Shown: positions 15,117 to 21,376 of the stretch, piece after piece
Numbering within the stretch: the first letter of the stretch is position 1
Layout of the letters: each line of letters opens with the position of its first letter
From: an uncultured Alphaproteobacteria bacterium
GTDB taxonomy: Bacteria; Pseudomonadota; Alphaproteobacteria; HIMB59; GCA-002718135
DNA: 21,376 bases
NCBI GenBank assembly: GCA_902517315.1
Contig: CABYBP010000017.1
Location: 1-21,376 of the forward strand
Direction: 5' to 3'
Made by a program: the position numbers and the translations under genes
The notes under the pieces: model-generated
Databases searched by the model: none
The model's input: only the letters and a program-made list of their open reading frames with translations
What the model was told of the DNA's origin: nothing

Positions 15117-15147
15117 AACGGCACTTTAATTAGTGCCGTTTTTTTTA
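15117..15147 (+). terminator. Rho-independent terminator of the porin gene
   Basis: AACGGCACT (15117-15125) pairs perfectly with AGTGCCGTT (15132-15140) around a 6-base loop and is followed by a run of Ts. A second AT-rich hairpin, AAAGATAT/ATATCTTT (15097-15113), lies between the stop codon and this terminator and may act as a 3' stabiliser. This is the clearest terminator in the window. Confidence 0.93.
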
Positions 15148-15168
15148 TGTTTTACATTTATGTTCCAA

Positions 15169-15174
15169 TACAAT
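15169..15174 (+). promoter_or_regulatory. -10-like box TACAAT before the DUF3576 gene
   Basis: TACAAT ends 12 bases before the ATG at 15187, downstream of the porin terminator, so the DUF3576-leuS-lptE-holA operon probably starts here with a leader of about six bases. No Shine-Dalgarno and no clear -35 are visible. Confidence 0.4.
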
Positions 15175-15186
15175 AATTAGAAATAA

Positions 15187-15792
15187 ATGATTATTGTTAG
15201 AGTTTCTGTTATTTTTTCCCTTCTTTTTGTTTTTGCATGTAATAACAACAAAAGTGAAGAAGAAATGAAAGAGCTTTGGTCTAAAGCTCAAACAAAACAA
15301 GCTATAATTAATAGATCAGGAACCAAGTTTAACTCTGCCTTAGATATGGAGTTAGCTCTTCGAGATGCTGAAACAAGACTACAGAGTGGTGGTGGTTTAT
15401 TAGGTAAGGGCGGTCTTTCAGTTGGTGGTATTTTTGGCTCTAATGATGAAAGTGAGGAATCAGTTACTTCTATAAGTATGTCAGTGAATGCTTTTTTATG
15501 GAGAGGGGCTTTAGAAACTATTAGTTTTATGCCGTTAACATCTGCAGATCCAATTGGTGGAACAATTATTACTGATTGGTATTCAACAAGTGGAAATGAG
15601 AAGGAAAGATGTAAGCTTAATATTTTTATTTCTGGAAAGACTCTTAATGCTGAAAACCTCAAAGTAACTTCTTTTTGTCAAGAATTTAAAGATCAATTAT
15701 GGGTTAACAAATTGATAGATCTAGAAAGTAATATTAAAATTGAAAATGCTATATTAAACAAAGCTAAAAAATTAAAAATTCAATCAAGTTAA
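15187..15792 (+). CDS. DUF3576-family putative outer-membrane lipoprotein
   Basis: The 201-residue product has a short hydrophobic N-terminus ending in a lipobox-like VFAC with Cys18, so it is probably a lipoprotein. Next come a helical stretch ([17 protein letters not shown]), a Gly-rich loop (about 68-84), and a conserved-looking core [33 protein letters not shown], the pattern I associate with DUF3576. This family sits just upstream of leuS in many alphaproteobacteria. Two further cysteines (in RCKLNI and SFCQEF) could pair. Function unknown; context with lptE two genes on suggests an envelope role. It leads the operon and ends one base before the leuS start. Confidence 0.78.
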   Translation: MIIVRVSVIFSLLFVFACNNNKSEEEMKELWSKAQTKQAIINRSGTKFNSALDMELALRDAETRLQSGGGLLGKGGLSVGGIFGSNDESEESVTSISMSVNAFLWRGALETISFMPLTSADPIGGTIITDWYSTSGNEKERCKLNIFISGKTLNAENLKVTSFCQEFKDQLWVNKLIDLESNIKIENAILNKAKKLKIQSS

Positions 15793-15793
15793 A

Positions 15794-18301
15794 GTGTCAT
15801 CAAGATACAATCATAAAATAGTTGAGAAAAAATGGCAAGATGTCTGGGCGGATAAAAGTGTTTTCAAAACAAAAAAAGATACAAATAAAAAAAAATATTA
15901 TGTTTTAGAAATGTTTCCATATCCATCTGGTAAAATCCATATGGGACATGTACGAAACTATACCTTGGGGGATGTGGTTGCAAGATATAAAAAAATGAAA
16001 GGCTATAATGTTCTTCATCCCATGGGGTGGGATGCTTTTGGCTTGCCAGCGGAAAATGCAGCTTTAACAGAAAAAAAACATCCTGAAAGTTGGACATATC
16101 ATAATATTAAAACAATGAAAAACCAGCTTCTTAAAATGGGGTTATCTTTAGATTGGGATAGGGAAATTGCAACTTGCCATCCTGATTACTACAAACACGA
16201 ACAGAAGTTCTTTATTGATATGTTTAAAGCTGGGCTTGCTTATAAGAAAGAGGCAGAAGTTAATTGGGATCCTGTAGACAAAACGGTTTTAGCAAATGAA
16301 CAGGTAATTGATGGTAGGGGTTGGAGATCTGGTGCCGTTGTAAGGAAAAAAAAATTATCACAATGGTTTTTAAAAATTAGCCAGTATTCTGAAGAGTTAC
16401 TAGAAGACTTAGAAAAATTAAAAGACTGGCCTAACAAGGTTAAGGTGATGCAATCCAATTGGATTGGAAAATCATTTGGTGCAGAAATAGATTTTAAAAT
16501 ATCAGACGGAGACTCAATTATTACAATATTTACAACAAGGCCTGATACTATTTTCGGCGCAACATTTATAGCGCTTTCAACTGAACACGCATTATCAATC
16601 AAAATGGCTGAGAAAAACAAAAGCCTTTATAATTTCATTGAGCAGTGCAAGGGGCTTAATCCAGATAAAACTAAAAGTGGTTTTAACACAAAGGTATTTG
16701 TTGAACATCCTTTTATAAAAGAAAAAAAATTACCAGTTTTTGTAGCTAATTTTGTTCTAAAAGAATACGGGCTTGGTGCTATTTTTGGTTGTCCTGCACA
16801 TGATCAGAGAGATTTAGATTTTGCAAACGAATATAACATTGATGTTATCCCTGTTGTTAGACCATTGGAAATTAAAGAAGAAAATTTTAAAATTATAGAT
16901 AAGGCGTTTATTGAAGATGGTTTAATTATAAATTCAGAATTTTTGAATGGTTTAAGTATTAATAAGGCAAAAGAAAAAATATTAGAAAAAATAGAAGCTG
17001 ATAATATAGGTAGAAAAAAAACTAATTACAAACTTAGAGACTGGGGTATTTCAAGACAAAGATTCTGGGGTTGTCCAATACCAATTATTTATAGAGAAGA
17101 TGGTAAGGTTTTAGCTGTTGAAGATGATGAGCTTCCGATAAGACTCCCAGAAATCGATGAGTTCACAGAATCATCTTCAGCTTTAAATAATATATCAAGC
17201 TGGAAAGATACTGTTTGTCCAAAAACAGGAATGAAAGCTATAAGGGAGACTGATACTTTTGATACTTTTTTTGAATCATCTTGGTATTATTTTAGATATT
17301 GTAATGCAAGATCACATAAACCATTTGAAAAAAAAGATATAGATTACTGGTTACCAGTAGATCAATATATTGGAGGCATTGAACACGCAATTTTACATTT
17401 ATTGTATTCAAGATTTTTTACAAAAGCATTAAGGGATCTTGGTTACTTTAAATTAGATGAACCGTTTAAGGGTTTATTTACACAAGGAATGGTTACTCAT
17501 GTTACTTATAAAAACAAATTAGGCGAGTGGGTTGAGCCCAAGGATATAGAATATGCAAATGGTATTTTAAAAGATAGAAACAGTAATGAGGTAAACAAAG
17601 GTAAGACAGAAAAAATGAGTAAATCAAAAAAAAATGTTGTCGACCCCAACGATATCATACATTTATATGGAGCTGATACAGCAAGATGGTTTATGATGTC
17701 AGACAGTCCTCCTGAAAGAGATTTACAATGGACAGATACTGGTATTGCTGCATCATATAAATTTATAAATAAAATACATGAATTTGTAGATAGATTTAAA
17801 ACTTATAAATCTACTAATGTAGACCTTGGGGTTATTGAAGATTTAAAAATTATTATTAATCAAGTATCAGATAATATTGAAAATTTTCAATTTAATAAGT
17901 CCGTAGCTAAAATTTATGAATTTGTGAATATCTTAAATGAAGCTTTAATTAAAAAAACTATTTCAGTAAAATATTTTGAATGGGCGCTAAAAAAACTCTC
18001 GATTATATTACAGCCATTTGTTCCACATATAAGTGAAGAAATATGGTCAAGTATAGGTAATAGCGGTCTTTGTATTAATGAAAGTTGGCCAATAGAAGAG
18101 GTTAAAAAGAAGACTAAATTAAAAATTGCTGTACAAATAAATGGGAAAACAAAAAATATAATTGAGGTTGAAGACAACATATCAAAAGAAGATCTTTTGA
18201 ATATTGTAAAAAGAGCAGATAAAATAAAAAAAAATATTTCAGGAAAAAATATTAAAAGAGAAGTATATGTACCTGGTAAAATTATAAACCTGGTGGTCTA
18301 A
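15794..18301 (+). CDS. leuS: Leucyl-tRNA synthetase
   Basis: LeuS charges tRNA-Leu with leucine and edits mischarged products. The 835-residue protein has the class I signatures HMGH (residues 49-52, in [18 protein letters not shown]) and KMSKS (607-611). The CP1 editing domain carries the threonine-rich [12 protein letters not shown] and the [13 protein letters not shown] segment. The C-terminal anticodon-binding part ends with a typical VQINGKTK motif. The start codon is GTG, one base after the DUF3576 stop; no better ATG is near, and the sequence [14 protein letters not shown] fits the family's usual N-terminus. It overlaps lptE by one base (TAATG). The call is confident. Confidence 0.98.
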   Translation: MSSRYNHKIVEKKWQDVWADKSVFKTKKDTNKKKYYVLEMFPYPSGKIHMGHVRNYTLGDVVARYKKMKGYNVLHPMGWDAFGLPAENAALTEKKHPESWTYHNIKTMKNQLLKMGLSLDWDREIATCHPDYYKHEQKFFIDMFKAGLAYKKEAEVNWDPVDKTVLANEQVIDGRGWRSGAVVRKKKLSQWFLKISQYSEELLEDLEKLKDWPNKVKVMQSNWIGKSFGAEIDFKISDGDSIITIFTTRPDTIFGATFIALSTEHALSIKMAEKNKSLYNFIEQCKGLNPDKTKSGFNTKVFVEHPFIKEKKLPVFVANFVLKEYGLGAIFGCPAHDQRDLDFANEYNIDVIPVVRPLEIKEENFKIIDKAFIEDGLIINSEFLNGLSINKAKEKILEKIEADNIGRKKTNYKLRDWGISRQRFWGCPIPIIYREDGKVLAVEDDELPIRLPEIDEFTESSSALNNISSWKDTVCPKTGMKAIRETDTFDTFFESSWYYFRYCNARSHKPFEKKDIDYWLPVDQYIGGIEHAILHLLYSRFFTKALRDLGYFKLDEPFKGLFTQGMVTHVTYKNKLGEWVEPKDIEYANGILKDRNSNEVNKGKTEKMSKSKKNVVDPNDIIHLYGADTARWFMMSDSPPERDLQWTDTGIAASYKFINKIHEFVDRFKTYKSTNVDLGVIEDLKIIINQVSDNIENFQFNKSVAKIYEFVNILNEALIKKTISVKYFEWALKKLSIILQPFVPHISEEIWSSIGNSGLCINESWPIEEVKKKTKLKIAVQINGKTKNIIEVEDNISKEDLLNIVKRADKIKKNISGKNIKREVYVPGKIINLVV

Positions 18302-18789
18302 TGAAAATAAGTTTTATTATTCTGTTAATATTTTTGATCACTGGATGTAGTAATGTTAACTTAACATACATGGATAATAAAAGCTTGATGAACCCGATAT
18401 ATGAAAAAACAAGAATTTCCACAACGGGTTTAGATCTTAATTTTATGAATTCATATTTGCCAATGATTTTTGGTTTAAATAAAAAAAATGAGTTTTTACT
18501 ATCAATTGATATAAATGAAAGAAAAACAAAAAGGTCAGTTGAATCAAATCAAGCAGTATCAAATTTAAGTTACGAGTTAAGGTTTACATACTCACTTTAT
18601 AGTAATACTAATGAATGCGTTACACTTGAAAGAAAAATTTTGTCAAATTTTTCAATTATACCAAAATCTGATGGGTATAATTATGGTACCGATGCATCCT
18701 TAGATAAAAAATATGAATTAGCTGTTTCAGAAAATTTAAATCGTTTTCTTTCTTACTTGTCTGATTCAAATGTAAATGTTTGTTTATGA
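18301..18789 (+). CDS. lptE: LPS-assembly lipoprotein LptE
   Basis: LptE is the lipoprotein plug of the LptD channel that inserts lipopolysaccharide in the outer membrane. The 162-residue product has a signal peptide with lipobox LITGC (Cys16). The rest is the small alpha/beta pattern of the family, including LLSIDINERKTKRS and LSYELRFTYSLYS. Similarity by eye is modest, but the position between leuS and holA is the standard place of lptE. It overlaps leuS by one base and holA by four. The assignment rests largely on synteny plus the lipobox. Confidence 0.75.
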   Translation: MKISFIILLIFLITGCSNVNLTYMDNKSLMNPIYEKTRISTTGLDLNFMNSYLPMIFGLNKKNEFLLSIDINERKTKRSVESNQAVSNLSYELRFTYSLYSNTNECVTLERKILSNFSIIPKSDGYNYGTDASLDKKYELAVSENLNRFLSYLSDSNVNVCL

Positions 18790-19724
18790 GAGCTGACCCT
18801 CTAAATATAATTTTTAATAAAGAATTTATTCCAAACAAAAATATCTACTTAATAAGTGGAAACGAAACATCATTAATAGAAAAAGTAAAATCTTCAATAG
18901 TTGGAAAATATCGGTCAAGGGGTGTTTTTAGTATTGCTAATATTGAAACAATTAAAGATTTTGTTAATGAGCCTAGTCTATTTGAGGGGAAAAAAATTTT
19001 TTTAGGAAAACAGTGTAAGGGGTTAGATGAATCAAATTTAAATAAAATTAGAAACACAAATGATATATTTATATTTATTCAAGAAAACACACCAAAAATA
19101 AAAAAAATAAAAAACTTATTTTTAAAAGATAGTACTTTGTGCTTAGTTGATTGTTATGAGTTGAACAAAGAATCAAAAATTAAGATCTTAAACTATATCC
19201 TAAAGAATGCTAATGTAAAGATTGAAGAAAATGTTTACTGGTTCTTAGTTGAAAATATAGATAACAAGTATATTTTTCTTGAAAATTCTCTAAGAAAAAT
19301 TTTTGATTTAGATCAAAAGGATATTTCTCTAGAAAATATTAAAAAATTATTAACAATTGATAGTTCGGGAAAAGAACGACTTTTTTTTTGGTTATTAAAG
19401 AAGAATAAAGATATAATTAGGTTTTATAGAAATAAAATTTTTAATTCATCAGATGTAAATGAGCTTTACTACTATTGTAGATTTTTTTGTCTGTTAATAA
19501 TAGATTGTGATAACGAAGATGAATACAAAAAAAGAATCCCCACATATTTGTTTAAAGATAGAGATTATCTCATAGATTTTTATCGAAGATATAATTTTAA
19601 GAAAAAAGGCCTGCTTATTAGATTGTTATCTATAACAGAAAAGATTTTAAGAAAAGAAAATGGTTTATCTACAGTTACAGGTTTACGTTTTCTTTTAAAT
19701 ATTAAAAAAATTACTGTTTCTTAA
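18786..19724 (+). CDS. holA: DNA polymerase III delta subunit
   Basis: HolA is the clamp-loader delta subunit that opens the sliding clamp. I place the start at ATG 18786 (MRADPLNIIF, 312 residues) because it overlaps the lptE stop as ATGA; a TTG two codons upstream is less likely. Visible features are the N-terminal strand IYLISGNETSLIEKV, the FSIANIETIKDFVNEPSLFEGKKIF region that matches the delta pattern of a clamp-binding loop, and a helical C-terminal domain. The C-terminus is Lys-rich. It is divergent and the call depends partly on its place after lptE. Its end overlaps the convergent parB by 14 bases. Confidence 0.75.
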   Translation: MRADPLNIIFNKEFIPNKNIYLISGNETSLIEKVKSSIVGKYRSRGVFSIANIETIKDFVNEPSLFEGKKIFLGKQCKGLDESNLNKIRNTNDIFIFIQENTPKIKKIKNLFLKDSTLCLVDCYELNKESKIKILNYILKNANVKIEENVYWFLVENIDNKYIFLENSLRKIFDLDQKDISLENIKKLLTIDSSGKERLFFWLLKKNKDIIRFYRNKIFNSSDVNELYYYCRFFCLLIIDCDNEDEYKKRIPTYLFKDRDYLIDFYRRYNFKKKGLLIRLLSITEKILRKENGLSTVTGLRFLLNIKKITVS

Positions 19725-20553
19725 GTCGCTTCATTAGATCATCTAGTTGGTTTAAGTCTGAATAGTAAAGGGTGAGCGACCCTGAAGATCCATTATCATT
19801 AAATTGTATAGATGTTTTTAAGCCTATTTTGTCTGAAAGTTCTTTTTCAAGATCAATAATATTTGGGTCTCTTGAGGTTTTTTGTGTTTTATTTTTTTTA
19901 AATTCTGATGTTATTTTTTCAACCTGTCTTACACTAAGTTTTTTTTCAATTATTTCTTTTGCTTTACTAATGGCATCAGGAACCCCAATAAGAGCTCTTG
20001 CATGACCCATTGATAAAGCTCCATCTACAACCATTTGCTGTATTTTTTTATCTAATTCTAATAGTCTTAAAATATTAGAAACATAGCTAGGGCTTTTTCC
20101 AATTAATTTTGAAAGACCTTCATTGTTTATTTTTTTAATATCAACTAGTCCTTTGTAAGCATTAGCTTCTTCAATAACATTTAAATCCTCTCTTTGAATA
20201 TTTTCAATTAACGCTGCTTCTAAAACATTCGTATCATCAATTTCTTTAACAACACAATCTACTTCATGCATCCCATTTAACTGACACGCCCTCCATCTTC
20301 TTTCACCAGCAATAATTTGAAATTGGTTATCAGTTGTAGGCCTTACAATTATCGGTTGAATTAAGCCTTGATTTTCTATTGAAGAAGAAAGTTCTTTGAG
20401 CTCCTCATCTTTAAAGTTTTTTCTTGGTTGAGAGGGATTGGGGATTAATTGAGAAATATTAATTTTTTGAATCCCATTGCTGTTGTCAGAATTATTATTT
20501 GTGGTTGATAAAAGAGCTCCTAGGCCCATTCCTAGTTTGTTTTCTTTATTCAT
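19711..20553 (-). CDS. parB: Chromosome-partitioning protein ParB
   Basis: ParB binds parS sites near the origin, spreads as a CTP-dependent clamp and works with ParA to segregate the origin. The 280-residue protein has the N-terminal ParA-contact segment KLGMGLGALL (6-15) and then the CTPase/ParB-N core with LIPNPSQPRKNF, ENQGLIQPIIVRP and the GERRWRA box (83-89). LIENIQREDLN and a helix-turn-helix (LSKLIGKSPSYVSNILRLL) follow, and a C-terminal dimerisation part. All key motifs are intact. Its start lies inside parA's end (8-base overlap). I saw no consensus parS (TGTTTCACGTGAAACA type) in the window. The call is confident. Confidence 0.97.
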   Translation of the reverse strand: MNKENKLGMGLGALLSTTNNNSDNSNGIQKINISQLIPNPSQPRKNFKDEELKELSSSIENQGLIQPIIVRPTTDNQFQIIAGERRWRACQLNGMHEVDCVVKEIDDTNVLEAALIENIQREDLNVIEEANAYKGLVDIKKINNEGLSKLIGKSPSYVSNILRLLELDKKIQQMVVDGALSMGHARALIGVPDAISKAKEIIEKKLSVRQVEKITSEFKKNKTQKTSRDPNIIDLEKELSDKIGLKTSIQFNDNGSSGSLTLYYSDLNQLDDLMKRLKKQ

Positions 20554-21319
20554 ATTTTTTATTTTGATTTAAAATTACTTCTTTTGCAAGCTCTATATAT
20601 GCCAAAGAGCCTGGGGCTTGTGTATCGTATACTAGTGCTGGTTTACCATGGCTTGGGGCTTCAGATATTTTGACATTTCTAGGAATGGTTGTTTTATATA
20701 CTTGATCTCCAAAATGTTGCCTTACATCTTTCTCAACTAAAGAACTTAGTGAATTTCTTTTGTCTAACATTGTTAATAATATTCCCTCAATCTTTAAGCT
20801 TTTGTTAAAGTTTCGTTGAATTAGTTTGATTGTTTGCATTAAAGCTGAAAGTCCCTCGAGAGCAAAGAACTCAGACTGAAGAGGAATTAGTGTTGTATCT
20901 GATGCTACTAGTGAATTAATTGTAAGTAAACCGAGCGCTGGTGGGCAATCCACAAAAATAAAATCATAATTATCAATTTCATCAAATATTAATTTAAAAA
21001 CATACTCTCTGTTTTCAAAATTTGTAAGCTCGACCTCCGCTGCAGCTAAATCTGTATTTGTACCAATTATTTTAAGACCAGGAATTAATGTGTCTTTTAT
21101 ACCCTCTGCCAAAAGTTTTTTTTCATGAATCATTTCATAAATAGATGGTTTTCTATCATTATAGGAAAGTCCCAGTCCTGTACTCGCATTACCTTGTGGG
21201 TCGGCGTCCACAATTAAAACGTTTTTTTTTATTGCAGCTAATGACGTAGCTAAATTTATAGTTGTTGTAGTTTTGCCAACACCTCCTTTTTGGTTAGATA
21301 TAGAAATTATTTTTTTCAC
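20546..21319 (-). CDS. parA: Chromosome-partitioning ATPase ParA
   Basis: ParA is a DNA-binding ATPase whose gradient moves ParB-parS complexes. The 257-residue protein has the deviant Walker A NQKGGVGKTTTT (9-20, Lys11 and Lys16), the VDADPQGNASTGLG segment, the Walker B FIFVDCPPALG and the ISEAPSHGKP motif near the end. The start codon is GTG (21317-21319); its GTGA overlaps the stop of the upstream partial gene, which supports this start. Length is normal for chromosomal ParA. It is followed by parB in the conserved rsmG-parA-parB order near the replication origin. The call is confident. Confidence 0.97.
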   Translation of the reverse strand: MKKIISISNQKGGVGKTTTTINLATSLAAIKKNVLIVDADPQGNASTGLGLSYNDRKPSIYEMIHEKKLLAEGIKDTLIPGLKIIGTNTDLAAAEVELTNFENREYVFKLIFDEIDNYDFIFVDCPPALGLLTINSLVASDTTLIPLQSEFFALEGLSALMQTIKLIQRNFNKSLKIEGILLTMLDKRNSLSSLVEKDVRQHFGDQVYKTTIPRNVKISEAPSHGKPALVYDTQAPGSLAYIELAKEVILNQNKKYE

Positions 21320-21376
21320 AGTTTTTTATATTTATTTATTTTTAACACAAAACCACCGCCCTCACTTTTACTTGGA
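21316..21376 (-). CDS. rsmG: C-terminal end of probable 16S rRNA methyltransferase RsmG (partial)
   Basis: On the minus strand an open frame enters from the right edge and ends at TGA (21316-21318), overlapping the parA GTG start by four bases. The 19 visible residues (start PSKSEGGGFVLKI) end in a basic tail. A Ser-x-Glu-Gly-then-hydrophobic strand is how RsmG proteins finish, and rsmG is the usual gene before parA. The fragment is too short to prove it; synteny carries most of the weight. Confidence 0.55.
   Translation of the reverse strand, partial: PSKSEGGGFVLKINKYKKL

Noticed and set aside
18780..18785. TTG start for holA two codons upstream
   Set aside because: ATG 18786 overlaps the lptE stop in the ATGA pattern used throughout the window, so it is the better start.
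19711..21376. parS site near parA-parB
   Set aside because: No sequence close to TGTTTCACGTGAAACA was seen in this window; parS is probably nearby but outside.
1..21376. CRISPR arrays, insertion sequences or rRNA genes
   Set aside because: No regularly spaced repeats, transposase genes or rRNA segments were seen.

Overview
The window is AT-rich, densely packed bacterial chromosome. Gene content and order point to a streamlined marine alphaproteobacterium, SAR11/HIMB59-like in style. The clues are the DUF3576-leuS-lptE-holA block next to parB-parA-(rsmG), the ftsK-lolA pair, retinal-synthesis genes, a short-linker FtsK, and many genes overlapping by 1 to 14 bases. The taxon is inferred from these traits; no 16S gene is present.

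Left part (1-2304): this looks like one end of a small integrated element. It holds a secreted orphan protein, an NTF2/SnoaL-like protein, and a tyrosine integrase reading away from the 3' end of a tRNA-Gly(GCC) gene. A previously uncalled 32-residue hydrophobic ORF lies directly behind the integrase, with its Shine-Dalgarno sequence overlapping the integrase stop codon. A strong hairpin plus T-run terminator closes that transcript. The other end of the element is not in the window.

Middle left (2359-6604, minus strand): a tight operon crtI-crtB-crtY-blh encodes the route GGPP -> phytoene -> lycopene -> beta-carotene -> retinal. Neither a GGPP synthase (crtE) nor a rhodopsin gene is present, so the retinal probably serves a rhodopsin encoded elsewhere. 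Divergent from it (6662-8632, plus) lies a protein-quality trio: a ProXp/PrdX-type tRNA-editing deacylase, a thioredoxin-TPR (CnoX-like) protein and a LON-substrate-binding-domain protein. A UbiH/COQ6-family ubiquinone hydroxylase converges on it.

Middle right (9854-15094): ftsK-lolA run on the plus strand. They converge with a minus-strand pair, yggS (PLP homeostasis) followed by an atypical response-regulator-like DNA-binding protein. Divergent from yggS is a major porin gene with a strong Shine-Dalgarno, two tandem inverted repeats in its leader and a textbook terminator.

Right part (15187-21376): DUF3576 lipoprotein-leuS-lptE-holA on the plus strand converge with parB, parA and the last codons of probable rsmG on the minus strand. 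This links outer-membrane biogenesis, translation, replication and chromosome segregation genes in an order common in alphaproteobacteria.

No gene-free stretch exceeds 300 bases. The most unusual items are the integrase-coupled membrane microprotein, the integrase with Ile at the usual second catalytic His position, the degenerate response regulator, and the tandem inverted repeats ahead of the porin.
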